Shown here piece after piece: positions 1-8,420 of a stretch of DNA of 64,000 bases. A model generated the notes under the pieces. The model searched no databases. It was not told the origin of the DNA and saw nothing but the letters and a program-made list of their open reading frames with translations. Location of the stretch: NCBI RefSeq assembly GCF_023008405.1, contig NZ_CP095376.1, positions 2,566,001 through 2,630,000 of the forward strand, given 5' to 3'. The DNA comes from Amycolatopsis sp. FBCC-B4732. GTDB taxonomy: Bacteria > Actinomycetota > Actinomycetes > Mycobacteriales > Pseudonocardiaceae. Position numbers and translations under genes: made by a program. Numbering within the stretch: position 1 is the first letter of the stretch; every line of letters begins with the position of its first letter.

Positions 1-1
1 C

Positions 2-799
2 CACCTCGCCCACCGGGTGCTGCCCGGCCCGCCGGTCGGGGTGGCGATCGCGGTGCCCGGGCTGGTCGACTCGGCCGCCGCCGTGCTGAGACTCGCACCG
101 GCGCTGCGCTGGCGGGACGCCGAAATCGCCGGCCTGATGGCGGCGCGGCTGGCCGTCCCGGCCGAGGCCATCGCCGTCGACAACGATGCCAACCTCGGCG
201 CGCTCGCCGAATCGGTCGAGGGTCCCGCGGAGCTGTTCTACCTCAGCGGCGGGACGACCGTCGGCGGCGGGCTCGTCTCCGGCGGCGCCATCCTGCGCGG
301 TGCTCGGGGCTTCGCGGGCGAGGTCGGGCACATCGCCGTCGACCCGTCCGGTGAACGCTGCGTGTGCGGCCGGACCGGCTGCCTGGAAACGAAAGCGAAC
401 CTGGCCGCGGTCGTGAGAGCCGCGGCCCCGCCCGGCGATCCGCTGCACGACCCCGCCCTCGGCGTCGAAGGGCGGGTCGGCCTGCTCGCCCACCGCGTCC
501 GGCGAGGCGACCAGCGCGCGGTCACGGCGGTGCACGAACTCGGCGTCGCGCTCGGCGTCGCACTGTCCACTGTGGTCGACGTGCTCGACCCGGACGTCGT
601 CGTGCTCGGCGGCTACTTCGCCGAACTCGGCGAGTGGCTGGTCGAACCGGTCCGCGTCGAGCTCGCCGCCCGGCCGCTCGGCCACGCCCGGGTCGTGCCG
701 TCGCGGCTCGGCCTGAAGGCCCCGCTGCGCGGAGCCGCCCACCTGGCGGCCGAGCGGCTGTTCGCGAACCCGACGCTCGTCGAGGAGGCCACGGTATGA
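2..799 (+). CDS. ROK family sugar kinase/transcriptional regulator, 5' partial
   Basis: The reading frame is open at the left edge, so the N-terminus lies outside the window. What remains is the ROK fold: a VGVAIAVPGLVD segment, DNDANLGALAE, a glycine-rich phosphate loop (LSGGTTVGGG), and the zinc-binding ROK signature CVCGRTGCLE near window base 360. ROK proteins are either sugar kinases or NagC/XylR-type repressors. The helix-turn-helix that would decide between them would be at the missing N-terminus. The stop overlaps the ATG of the ABC ATPase gene (ATGA), which indicates co-translation. A substrate-sensing repressor of the downstream transporter is the likelier role, but this is inference. 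Confidence 0.85.
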   Translation, partial: HLAHRVLPGPPVGVAIAVPGLVDSAAAVLRLAPALRWRDAEIAGLMAARLAVPAEAIAVDNDANLGALAESVEGPAELFYLSGGTTVGGGLVSGGAILRGARGFAGEVGHIAVDPSGERCVCGRTGCLETKANLAAVVRAAAPPGDPLHDPALGVEGRVGLLAHRVRRGDQRAVTAVHELGVALGVALSTVVDVLDPDVVVLGGYFAELGEWLVEPVRVELAARPLGHARVVPSRLGLKAPLRGAAHLAAERLFANPTLVEEATV

Positions 800-2295
800 G
801 CTTGTTGTCGGTCCGCGGGATCGTGAAGAGCTTTCCCGGCGTCCGCGCGCTCGACGGCGTCGACCTCGACGTCGAACCGGGCGAGGTGCACTGCCTGCTC
901 GGGCAGAACGGCGCCGGCAAGTCGACGCTCATCAAGGTCCTCGCCGGCGCCCACCAGCCCGACACGGGGGAGATCACCTGGCAGGGCGAACCCGTCTCGC
1001 TCGGCTCCCCGGTCGACGCCCTGCGCCTGGGCATCGCCACCATGTACCAGGAACTCGACCTGGTGCCCGGGCTTTCGGTGGCCGACAACATCTTCCTCGG
1101 CCACGAACGCGCCCGCTTCGGGTTCACGCGCATCTCGCAGGCCCGTGACGAAGCCGCCCGGCTGATGGCCCGGCTCGGCCACCCCGGCATCCGCCCGTCG
1201 ACCGAGGTCGGCAAGCTCTCCGCCGCCGGGCAGCAGCTGGTGTCGATGGCCCGCGCGCTGGCCCACGACGCCCGGCTGCTCGTGATGGACGAACCCACCG
1301 CCGCGTTGGCCGGCGAGGAGGTCGACAACCTCTTCCGCATCGTCGGCGAGCTGACCGCCGACGGCGTCGCGGTCGTCTACATCTCACACCGGCTCGAGGA
1401 ACTGCGCCGGATCGGGCACCGGGTGACCGTGCTCAAGGACGGCCGGACCGTCGGCACCGGACTCGACGCCCGCACGACGCCGACCGCCGACCTGGTCGCG
1501 CTGATGGCCGGGCGCAAGGTCGAGACCGTCTTCGGCCCGCGTCACGAGGGGCACGCCAAGACCACGCCGGTGCTCGAAGTCGCGAACCTGGCCCGGACCG
1601 GCGAGTTCGAGGACGTCAGCTTCACCGTGCACGCCGGCGAGGTCGTCGGCATCGCCGGGCTGGTCGGCTCCGGCCGCAGCGAGCTGCTGGAGACGATCTT
1701 CGGCGCGCGCAAGGCCGACCGCGGGACCGTGGCCGTGCAGGGGAAACCGCTGCGGCCCGGCAGCGTGCTCAACGCCGTCAAGGCCGGCATCGGCCTCGCG
1801 CCGGAGGAGCGCAAGAGCCAGGGCCTGCTGCTGGACCTGCCGGTGGTGCACAACGTGACCCTGGCCAGCCTCGGCCGCTACGCCAAGCTCGGCTTCACCG
1901 AGCGGTCCCGGGAACTGGACGACGCCGGCGCGAGCCTGCGCCGCCTCGACCTGCGGCCCGCCGATCCCCGGCGGATCGTCCGCACGCTGTCCGGCGGCAA
2001 CCAGCAGAAGGCCGTGCTCGCGCGGTGGCTGGTCCGCGGGTGCCGGGTGCTGCTGCTCGATGAGCCGACACGCGGCGTCGACGTCGGTGCCCGCGCCGAG
2101 CTGTACCGGCTGATCGACGAGCTGGCCGCGACCGGCGTGGCGATCGTGCTGGTGTCCAGCGAAATCCCCGAGGTGCTCGGGCTGTCCGACCGGGTACTGG
2201 TGCTGCGCGAGGGCCGCGTCCTCGCCGACCGGCCCTCCGGCGGGCTGACCGAGGCCGAGGTGCTCGACGTGATCCTGGAAGGCAGCGCGGCATGA
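796..2295 (+). CDS. sugar ABC transporter ATP-binding protein (RbsA/XylG type)
   Basis: This 499-residue protein has two tandem ABC cassettes, the usual architecture of ribose/xylose/galactose importer ATPases. The first has Walker A GQNGAGKST, signature LSAAGQQ and Walker B LLVMDEPTAAL. The second has a degenerate Walker A (GLVGSGRSE), which is typical for this family, with signature LSGGNQQKAVLARW and Walker B VLLLDEPTRGVD. It would power uptake of a monosaccharide together with the next two genes. The start is the ATG that overlaps the ROK stop; the stop overlaps the permease start by 4 nt. Confidence 0.95.
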   Translation: MSLLSVRGIVKSFPGVRALDGVDLDVEPGEVHCLLGQNGAGKSTLIKVLAGAHQPDTGEITWQGEPVSLGSPVDALRLGIATMYQELDLVPGLSVADNIFLGHERARFGFTRISQARDEAARLMARLGHPGIRPSTEVGKLSAAGQQLVSMARALAHDARLLVMDEPTAALAGEEVDNLFRIVGELTADGVAVVYISHRLEELRRIGHRVTVLKDGRTVGTGLDARTTPTADLVALMAGRKVETVFGPRHEGHAKTTPVLEVANLARTGEFEDVSFTVHAGEVVGIAGLVGSGRSELLETIFGARKADRGTVAVQGKPLRPGSVLNAVKAGIGLAPEERKSQGLLLDLPVVHNVTLASLGRYAKLGFTERSRELDDAGASLRRLDLRPADPRRIVRTLSGGNQQKAVLARWLVRGCRVLLLDEPTRGVDVGARAELYRLIDELAATGVAIVLVSSEIPEVLGLSDRVLVLREGRVLADRPSGGLTEAEVLDVILEGSAA

Positions 2296-3290
2296 CCGAA
2301 ACCCAAGCACCACCACAGGAAGCGCTTCCCGCGCAGCGGCGGCGGTTCACCTTCTCCGCCGACCCGCGGCTGCTCGGCCTGGCCGGCGTGCTCGTCGTGC
2401 TGTGCCTGGTCGGCCAGTTCACCCGGCCCGAATTGTTCTTCACCGAAAGCAACATCTCGACGATCCTGCGGCTGGCCGCCGCGATCGGCGTGGTCAGCGT
2501 CGGGATGACGTTCGTGATCATCAGCGGCGGCATCGACCTGTCCGTCGGCTCGATGGTCGGCCTGGCCGGCGTCTGGCTGACGACGCTGGCGACGCAGTCC
2601 TACGGGCCCTTCGTGATGGTGGTCTGCGGGCTCGCCGTCGGCCTCGGCTGCGGGCTGGTCAACGGCGTGCTCGTCGCCTACGGCAAGGTCGTGCCGTTCA
2701 TCGCGACGCTCGCGATGTACGTCTCGGCGCGCGGGCTCGCCGAGCGGATCAGCGGCCGGCGCACCCAGGTCGTCGCCGACCAGGGCTTCCTCACCTTCTT
2801 CCGGGGCAGCTTCCTCGGCATCCCGACGTTGATCTGGCTGTTCGCGCTGGTGTTCGCGGTCGGCTGGGTCGTGCTCAACCGGACCACGTTCGGGCGCCGG
2901 ACGTACGCGGTGGGCGGCAACGCGGAGGCGTCGCGGCTGGCCGGGATCAATGTCAAGCGCCACCTCGCGCTCGTCTACGGCGTGGCCGGGCTGTGCTGCG
3001 GGATCGCCGCGCTCATGGTCGTCGCGCGGACGACGGCGGGGGCGTCGACCAACGGCATGTTCTACGAACTCGACGCGATCGCGGCGGTGGTCATCGGCGG
3101 CACGCTGCTGACCGGCGGCCGCGGTTCGCTGATCGGCACCCTGATCGGCGTGCTGATCTTCACGGTGCTGTCGAACATCTTCACGCTCAACAACCTGGAC
3201 ACCGACATCCAGAACATCGCCAAAGGCGTGATCATCGTGCTCGCCGTGCTCTTGCAGTTCCGGGCCAGGAAAGCCAGGACCGGTCCGTAG
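2292..3290 (+). CDS. sugar ABC transporter permease (RbsC type)
   Basis: A 332-residue polytopic membrane protein of the BPD_transp_2 class. Hydrophobic helices run from about residue 30 to the end. Recognisable motifs are GMTFVIISGGIDLSVGS and, near the C-terminus, GGTLLTGGRGS, both hallmarks of ribose/xylose-type permeases. It forms the transmembrane channel for the double-cassette ATPase encoded just upstream, with a 4-nt gene overlap. The specific sugar cannot be read from the sequence. Confidence 0.95.
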   Translation: MTETQAPPQEALPAQRRRFTFSADPRLLGLAGVLVVLCLVGQFTRPELFFTESNISTILRLAAAIGVVSVGMTFVIISGGIDLSVGSMVGLAGVWLTTLATQSYGPFVMVVCGLAVGLGCGLVNGVLVAYGKVVPFIATLAMYVSARGLAERISGRRTQVVADQGFLTFFRGSFLGIPTLIWLFALVFAVGWVVLNRTTFGRRTYAVGGNAEASRLAGINVKRHLALVYGVAGLCCGIAALMVVARTTAGASTNGMFYELDAIAAVVIGGTLLTGGRGSLIGTLIGVLIFTVLSNIFTLNNLDTDIQNIAKGVIIVLAVLLQFRARKARTGP

Positions 3291-3310
3291 TACCACCTTT
3301 GGAGGCCGTC

Positions 3311-4366
3311 ATGACCGAACAACCCTTCCTCGGCCGCCGGGGATTCCTGCTGGGCGGGGCCGCCGTCGGCGCCGGCGCGCTGCTGGCCGGCTGCACGTCG
3401 AACACGCCCGCGAACTCGGAGTCCAACGCGCCGGTCGCCAACGCGGGCACCAACGCCCAGCCCGGCAAGCCGGTCACCATCGGCTTCTCCGCGCCGGCCG
3501 CCGACCACGGCTGGATCGCGGCGATCACCAAGAACGCCAAGGCGCAGGCGCAGAAGTTCAGCGAGGTGAAGTTCAACGCCACCGAGGGCACCAACGACGT
3601 CAACCAGCAGATCTCCCAGGTGGAGACGCTGATCAACGCGAAGGTCGACGTCCTGGTGATCCTGCCCTTCGACGGCAAGGCGCTCACGTCGGTCGGGCAG
3701 CAGGCGATGGACGCCGGCATCCCGGTGATCAACCTGGACCGCATCTTCGACACGCCGCTGGCGTACCGGACGTGGATCGGCGGCGACAACTACCGGATGG
3801 GCGTCAACGCGGGCAACTACATCGCCGCGGAGCTCAAGAAGAAGAACGTCGCGAACCCGGTCATCGGCGAGGTCGCGGGCATCGACTCGCTGCCGCTGAC
3901 CCAGGAACGCAGCAAGGGCTTCGCGGACGCGCTGGGGCGCAGCGGGTTCAAGGTCGGCCCGCGGGTTTCGGCGCAGTTCACGTCGGAGTCCGGCGAGCAG
4001 CAGACGGCGAACCTGCTCCAGGGCGCACCCAAGCTGGACGCGCTGTGGAACCACGACGACGACCAGGGCATCGGCGTCAACGCCGCGATCGACACCGCGG
4101 GCCGCAAGGAGTTCATCATGGTCGGCGGCGCCGGCTCGAAGAACATGATGAACCTGATCAAGGCCGACTCGTCGCCGATCAAGGCGACCGTGCTCTACAG
4201 CCCGTCGATGGCCTCGACCGCGGTCGCGCTGGCCCGGCTGCTCGGGCAGGCCAAGGGGATCGGCGACCTGGCCGAGCACGACATCCCGGCCGAGATCAAG
4301 ACGTACTCGGCGGTCGTCACCAAGGAGAACGTCGACCAGTACCTGGACGTCGGCTTCGACTCCTGA
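3311..4366 (+). CDS. sugar-binding lipoprotein of ABC transporter
   Basis: A 351-residue periplasmic-binding-protein-like lipoprotein. The N-terminus has a twin arginine at 9-10 and a lipobox LAGC with the acylated cysteine at 28, so it may use the Tat route. The mature part has the type 1 sugar-binding fold (VTIGFSAPAADHGW, then QQISQVETLINAKVDVLVILPFD and DAGIPVINLDR). The start is supported by a GGAGG ribosome binding site 6 nt upstream. It captures the substrate for the upstream permease/ATPase. The genes that follow suggest a sugar or cyclitol ligand, but identity is unresolved. Confidence 0.93.
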   Translation: MTEQPFLGRRGFLLGGAAVGAGALLAGCTSNTPANSESNAPVANAGTNAQPGKPVTIGFSAPAADHGWIAAITKNAKAQAQKFSEVKFNATEGTNDVNQQISQVETLINAKVDVLVILPFDGKALTSVGQQAMDAGIPVINLDRIFDTPLAYRTWIGGDNYRMGVNAGNYIAAELKKKNVANPVIGEVAGIDSLPLTQERSKGFADALGRSGFKVGPRVSAQFTSESGEQQTANLLQGAPKLDALWNHDDDQGIGVNAAIDTAGRKEFIMVGGAGSKNMMNLIKADSSPIKATVLYSPSMASTAVALARLLGQAKGIGDLAEHDIPAEIKTYSAVVTKENVDQYLDVGFDS

Positions 4367-4398
4367 CGCGGACTTTCCAGCTGAACCAAAGGAGGGGT

Positions 4399-5547
4399 AT
4401 GAGCCCGGGACGGGAAACCATCGGGATCGGCATGGTCGGCCACGCGTTCATGGGTGCGGTGCATTCGCACGCCTGGCGCAGCGTCCACCGGTTCTTCGAT
4501 CCACCGCTGGTGCCGAGACTCGCCGTCCTCGGCGGCCGGGACGAGGCCCGGGCCAAGGCCGCCGCGGAAAAGTTCGGCTGGGAGGACGTCGAGACGGACT
4601 GGCGGAAGCTGGTCGCCCGGGACGACGTCGGCCTGGTCGACGTCTGCACGCCGGGGGACAGCCACGCGGAGATCGCAATCGCCGCGCTGGAGGCCGGGAA
4701 GCACGTGCTATGCGAGAAGCCGCTCGCCAACTCGGTCGCCGAGGCCGAAGCGATGGCGGCGGCGGCCCGGAAGGCCCGGGACCGCGGGGTGCGGGCCATG
4801 GTCGCGTTCAACTACCGCCGGGTGCCCGCGCTCGCGCACGCCAGGAAGCTGGTCGCGAGCGGGGCGCTCGGGGAGATCCGGCACGTGCGGTCGGTGTACC
4901 TGCAGGACTGGCTGTCCGATCCGGAAGCGCCGATGACCTGGCGGCTCCGCAGGGAATCCGCCGGTTCGGGTGCGCTCGGCGACCTGGGCGCGCACATCGT
5001 CGACGCGGCCCAGTTCGTCACCGGCGACCTGATCACCGGCGTCTCGGCGCTGACGAACACCTTCGTCAAGCAGCGGCCCGCCGAGAACGGCGGGACGGAC
5101 GACGTGACGGTCGACGACACCGCGCTGTTCCTCGCGCGGCTGTCCGGCGGAGCGGTGGCGACCTTCGAAGCGACCCGGTTCGCGCTGGGCCGCAAGAACG
5201 CGATGCGGCTGGAGATCAACGGGTCGAAGGCGAGCCTGGCGTTCGACTTCGAGGCGATGAACGAGCTCCAGTGGTACGAGGACAGCGGCACCGAAGCCGG
5301 GTTCCGGCGGATCCTCGTCACCGAGCCGCAGCACCCGTACGTCGGCGCGTGGTGGCCGCCGGGGCACCTGCTCGGCTATGAGCACACGTTCACCCACGAG
5401 GTCGCCGACCTGCTGGACGCCATCGGCGCGGGCACCGATCCGGCGCCGAGCTTCGACGACGGCCTGCGCGTCCAGCGGGTGCTGGACGCCGTCGAGCAGA
5501 GCGCGGCGGCCGATGCGGCCTGGACCGCGGTGGAGGAGCGGAAATGA
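4399..5547 (+). CDS. Gfo/Idh/MocA family oxidoreductase
   Basis: A 382-residue NAD(P)-dependent sugar or cyclitol dehydrogenase. It has an N-terminal Rossmann fold ([12 protein letters not shown], starting near residue 7), the family's EKP motif in LCEKPLANS, and an alpha/beta C-terminal domain containing [14 protein letters not shown]. The start follows a strong AGGAGGG site. Family members oxidise sugars or inositols at a ring hydroxyl, including C3 oxidation of glucosides to 3-keto-glucosides. Two TIM-barrel isomerases and a distant DUF1080 (3-keto-disaccharide hydrolase-type) domain lie downstream, so a 3-keto-sugar pathway is plausible but unproven. The stop overlaps the next start. Confidence 0.93.
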   Translation: MSPGRETIGIGMVGHAFMGAVHSHAWRSVHRFFDPPLVPRLAVLGGRDEARAKAAAEKFGWEDVETDWRKLVARDDVGLVDVCTPGDSHAEIAIAALEAGKHVLCEKPLANSVAEAEAMAAAARKARDRGVRAMVAFNYRRVPALAHARKLVASGALGEIRHVRSVYLQDWLSDPEAPMTWRLRRESAGSGALGDLGAHIVDAAQFVTGDLITGVSALTNTFVKQRPAENGGTDDVTVDDTALFLARLSGGAVATFEATRFALGRKNAMRLEINGSKASLAFDFEAMNELQWYEDSGTEAGFRRILVTEPQHPYVGAWWPPGHLLGYEHTFTHEVADLLDAIGAGTDPAPSFDDGLRVQRVLDAVEQSAAADAAWTAVEERK

Positions 5548-6548
5548 GCCGTCCGGTCACGCTGTTCACCGGCCAGTGGGCCGACCTGCCGTTCACCGAG
5601 GTCTGCAAGCTCGCCGCCGAGTGGGGGTACGACGGCCTGGAAATCGCTTGCTCGGGCGACCACTTCGAGGTCGACCGCGCGCTGGCCGAGCCGGACTACG
5701 TGCCGGCGCGGCTGGCTTTGCTGGCCGAGCACGGGCTCAAGGTGTGGGCGATTTCGAACCACCTCGTCGGCCAGGCCGTCTGCGACGACCCGATCGACGC
5801 CCGGCACCGCGCGATCCTGCCGTCCCGGATCTGGGGCGACGGCGAACCGGAGGGCGTCCGGCAGCGGGCGGCGGCCGAAATGGCCGACACCGCGCGGGCG
5901 GCGGCGAAGCTCGGCGTGGACACCGTCATCGGCTTCACCGGGTCGAAGATCTGGAAGTACGTGGCGATGTTCCCGCCGGTCACGCGCGATGACATCGATG
6001 ACGGTTATGCGGACTTCGCCCGTCGCTGGCACCCGATCCTCGACGTCTTCGACGAGGTCGGCGTCCGGTTCGCGCACGAGGTGCACCCGTCCGAGATCGC
6101 CTACGACTACTGGACGACCAAGCGCGCGCTCGAAGCCGTCGGCCACCGGCCGGCGTTCGGGCTGAACTGGGACCCGTCGCACTTCGTCTGGCAGGACCTC
6201 GACCCGGTCGGGTTCATCCTCGACTTCGCCGACCGGATCTACCACGTCGACTGCAAGGACACGAGAAAGCGCTTCGACGGCCGCAACGGCCGGCTCGGTT
6301 CGCACCTGGCCTGGGCCGACCCGCGCCGCGGCTGGGACTTCGTGTCCGTCGGCCACGGCGACGTCCCGTGGGAGGACTGCTTCCGGGCGCTGAACTCGAT
6401 CGGCTACACCGGCCCGATCTCGGTGGAGTGGGAAGACGCCGGGATGGACCGGCTCCGGGGCGCGGCGGAGGCGGTGAAGTACCTGCGCGAGCACTTGTTC
6501 GACCAGCCGTCGGCGGCTTTCGACGCGGCTTTCAGCAACCAGAGATGA
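5544..6548 (+). CDS. sugar phosphate isomerase/epimerase (TIM barrel)
   Basis: A 334-residue AP_endonuc_2/xylose-isomerase-like TIM barrel. Metal-site residues occur in the expected order: E near KVWAISNH, then [33 protein letters not shown] and ISVEWEDAG. It would isomerise or epimerise the keto-sugar or inosose made by the adjacent dehydrogenase. No secretion signal is present, so it is cytoplasmic. It is translationally coupled to the dehydrogenase through a 4-nt overlap. Confidence 0.92.
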   Translation: MSRPVTLFTGQWADLPFTEVCKLAAEWGYDGLEIACSGDHFEVDRALAEPDYVPARLALLAEHGLKVWAISNHLVGQAVCDDPIDARHRAILPSRIWGDGEPEGVRQRAAAEMADTARAAAKLGVDTVIGFTGSKIWKYVAMFPPVTRDDIDDGYADFARRWHPILDVFDEVGVRFAHEVHPSEIAYDYWTTKRALEAVGHRPAFGLNWDPSHFVWQDLDPVGFILDFADRIYHVDCKDTRKRFDGRNGRLGSHLAWADPRRGWDFVSVGHGDVPWEDCFRALNSIGYTGPISVEWEDAGMDRLRGAAEAVKYLREHLFDQPSAAFDAAFSNQR

Positions 6549-6557
6549 GGGAGTTCC

Positions 6558-7412
6558 ATGTGCGGTGACCGGCCAGAGCAGCACTCCCGACGGACATTCC
6601 TGAACGTGGCGACAGCGGCTCTCACGGTGGGGGCGGCGGCGGTGGCCCTGCCCGGCACCGCGAGCGCGTCGGCGGCCCGGCAGCGGGTCCCGCTCGACAA
6701 GATCAGCATCCAGCTCTACTCCCTGCGGTCGCTCCTGCAGAACGACCCCGAAGGCACGCTGTCCGCGCTGGCCGACATCGGCTACCGGAAGGTCGAGCTG
6801 GCCGGGACGTACGGCCGCAGCGCCACCGAGTTCCGCGCCATCCTCGACCGGTGCCACCTCAAGGCGTCCTCGACGCACGTGGGCATCGACGGCGACCTGA
6901 ACCAGACCATCGCCGACGCGAAGATCCTCGGCAACCGCTCCGCCGTCGTGCCGTACGCGAACTTCGGCACCATCGCCGAGTGGGAAGCCTTCGCGGGCCG
7001 CATGAACACCGCCGCGGCCGCCTTCAAGAAGGCCGGGCTCGCGCTCGGATACCACAACCACGACCACGAGTTCGCCCCGATCGGCGGTGTGGTGCCCTAC
7101 GACGTGCTCACCGCGAAGACGGACAAGCGGCTCGTGCACCTGGAGATCGACCTCTTCTGGGCGGTGAACGGCGGCGCGGACCCGGTCGAGCTGTTCCGGC
7201 GCAACTACCCGCGCGTGACGCAGTACCACGTCAAGGACCGGACCGCGGACGGGCAGATGGTCGACCCGGGCGCCGGCGTCATCAACTTCCCGCGCATCTT
7301 CGCCGCGTCCTGCCACACCATCGGCGAATACATCGTCGAGCACGACCAGCCGGCCGACCCGCTGAGCACCGCCAAGGTCGGGTTCGAGTACCTCCGCACC
7401 GTGCGCTTCTGA
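6558..7412 (+). CDS. Tat-exported sugar phosphate isomerase/epimerase family protein
   Basis: A 284-residue TIM-barrel protein of the same broad superfamily as its upstream neighbour (ISIQLYSLRSLL, LALGYHNHDHEF, HLEIDLFWAVNGG, QYHVKDRTADG). Unlike the neighbour it carries an N-terminal Tat-like signal: twin arginines at 11-12 in HSRRTFLNV, then a hydrophobic stretch ending near ASASA at about 39. It should therefore act outside the membrane. An AGGGAG site precedes the ATG. Exported members are often annotated as 3-keto-disaccharide or inosose-related enzymes; the exact activity is not clear. Confidence 0.9.
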   Translation: MCGDRPEQHSRRTFLNVATAALTVGAAAVALPGTASASAARQRVPLDKISIQLYSLRSLLQNDPEGTLSALADIGYRKVELAGTYGRSATEFRAILDRCHLKASSTHVGIDGDLNQTIADAKILGNRSAVVPYANFGTIAEWEAFAGRMNTAAAAFKKAGLALGYHNHDHEFAPIGGVVPYDVLTAKTDKRLVHLEIDLFWAVNGGADPVELFRRNYPRVTQYHVKDRTADGQMVDPGAGVINFPRIFAASCHTIGEYIVEHDQPADPLSTAKVGFEYLRTVRF

Positions 7413-7431
7413 GACCCCGGGGGAATTTCGC

Positions 7432-8409
7432 ATGCGAGTGTCACGTCGGTCGATGCTGGCCGGAACCGCCGCGGGCGTCCTCGTGCCCGCGGTCGGGATG
7501 GCCGATTCGGCCTACGCGGCGGGCTTGAACCGCCAGATCACCCTCTACGCCGAAGCCCTGCCCGGCGGTCTCTACGGCTACGGCCTCGAGCCGGGCAAGG
7601 CCACCATCCCCGGGCCGCTGCTGGAGATCTACGAGGGCGACACCCTCGAGATCGAACTGGTCAACCGGACCGACCAGCGGCTCTCGATCCACCCGCACGG
7701 CGTCAACTACGACACCGGGTCCGACGGCGCCCCGCTCAACGCGTCGTTCAACAAGCCGGGCGAGACGCGGACCTACACCTGGAAGACCCGGGCCCGGTAC
7801 GACGCGGGCGGCGGGTTCTGGATGCCGGGCAACGCCGGCTACTGGCACTACCACGACCACGCGATGGGCACCGACCACGGCACCGCGGGCCTCGCGCGCG
7901 GGCTCTACGGCGGGCTGATCGTGCGCAAGCGCGGTGATCTGCTGCCCAGCAAGCAGTACACCGTCGTGTTCAACGAGATGATGATCAACCACAAGATGGC
8001 ACCCGACACGCCGATCCTCGAGGCCCGGCTCGGCGAGCGCGTCGAGTGGGTCTGCATCGGGTACGGCAGCCTGCCGCACACGTTCCACCTGCACGCGCAC
8101 CGCTGGGCCGACACCCGCACCGGGATGCTCAGCGGCGCCGCTGACAACGCTGCCATCGTCGACAACAAGAACCTCGACCCCGGCAGTTCCTTCGGCTTCC
8201 AGGTGATCGCCGGCGAAGGCGTCGGCCCGGGGGCGTGGATGTACCACTGCCACGTCCAGACCCACTCCGACGGCGGGATGGTGGGCCTGTTCCTGGTCCG
8301 CAACGCCGACGGCAGCCTGCCCGACGGCGCGCAGGAAGCGATCGACCGGTTCAAGGAGCACGGCCACGCCGGGCACGACATGAACCCCGACGGCCGGACA
8401 CACGCATGA
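7432..8409 (+). CDS. two-domain laccase-like multicopper oxidase
   Basis: A 325-residue secreted copper oxidase with a Tat signal (SRRSMLAGT, arginines 5-6). All copper motifs are present: H87-P-H89, W-H139-Y-H141-D-H143, H216-T-F-H219-L-H221, and H272-C273-H274 with H278 and a following methionine. The length and motif spacing match the two-domain small laccases of Streptomyces, which work as trimers. It would oxidise phenolics or accept electrons extracellularly while reducing oxygen. The start follows a GGGGGAA stretch, and the gene is followed within 15 nt by the large secreted dehydrogenase gene. Confidence 0.92.
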   Translation: MRVSRRSMLAGTAAGVLVPAVGMADSAYAAGLNRQITLYAEALPGGLYGYGLEPGKATIPGPLLEIYEGDTLEIELVNRTDQRLSIHPHGVNYDTGSDGAPLNASFNKPGETRTYTWKTRARYDAGGGFWMPGNAGYWHYHDHAMGTDHGTAGLARGLYGGLIVRKRGDLLPSKQYTVVFNEMMINHKMAPDTPILEARLGERVEWVCIGYGSLPHTFHLHAHRWADTRTGMLSGAADNAAIVDNKNLDPGSSFGFQVIAGEGVGPGAWMYHCHVQTHSDGGMVGLFLVRNADGSLPDGAQEAIDRFKEHGHAGHDMNPDGRTHA

Positions 8410-8420
8410 GGACGGGAGCT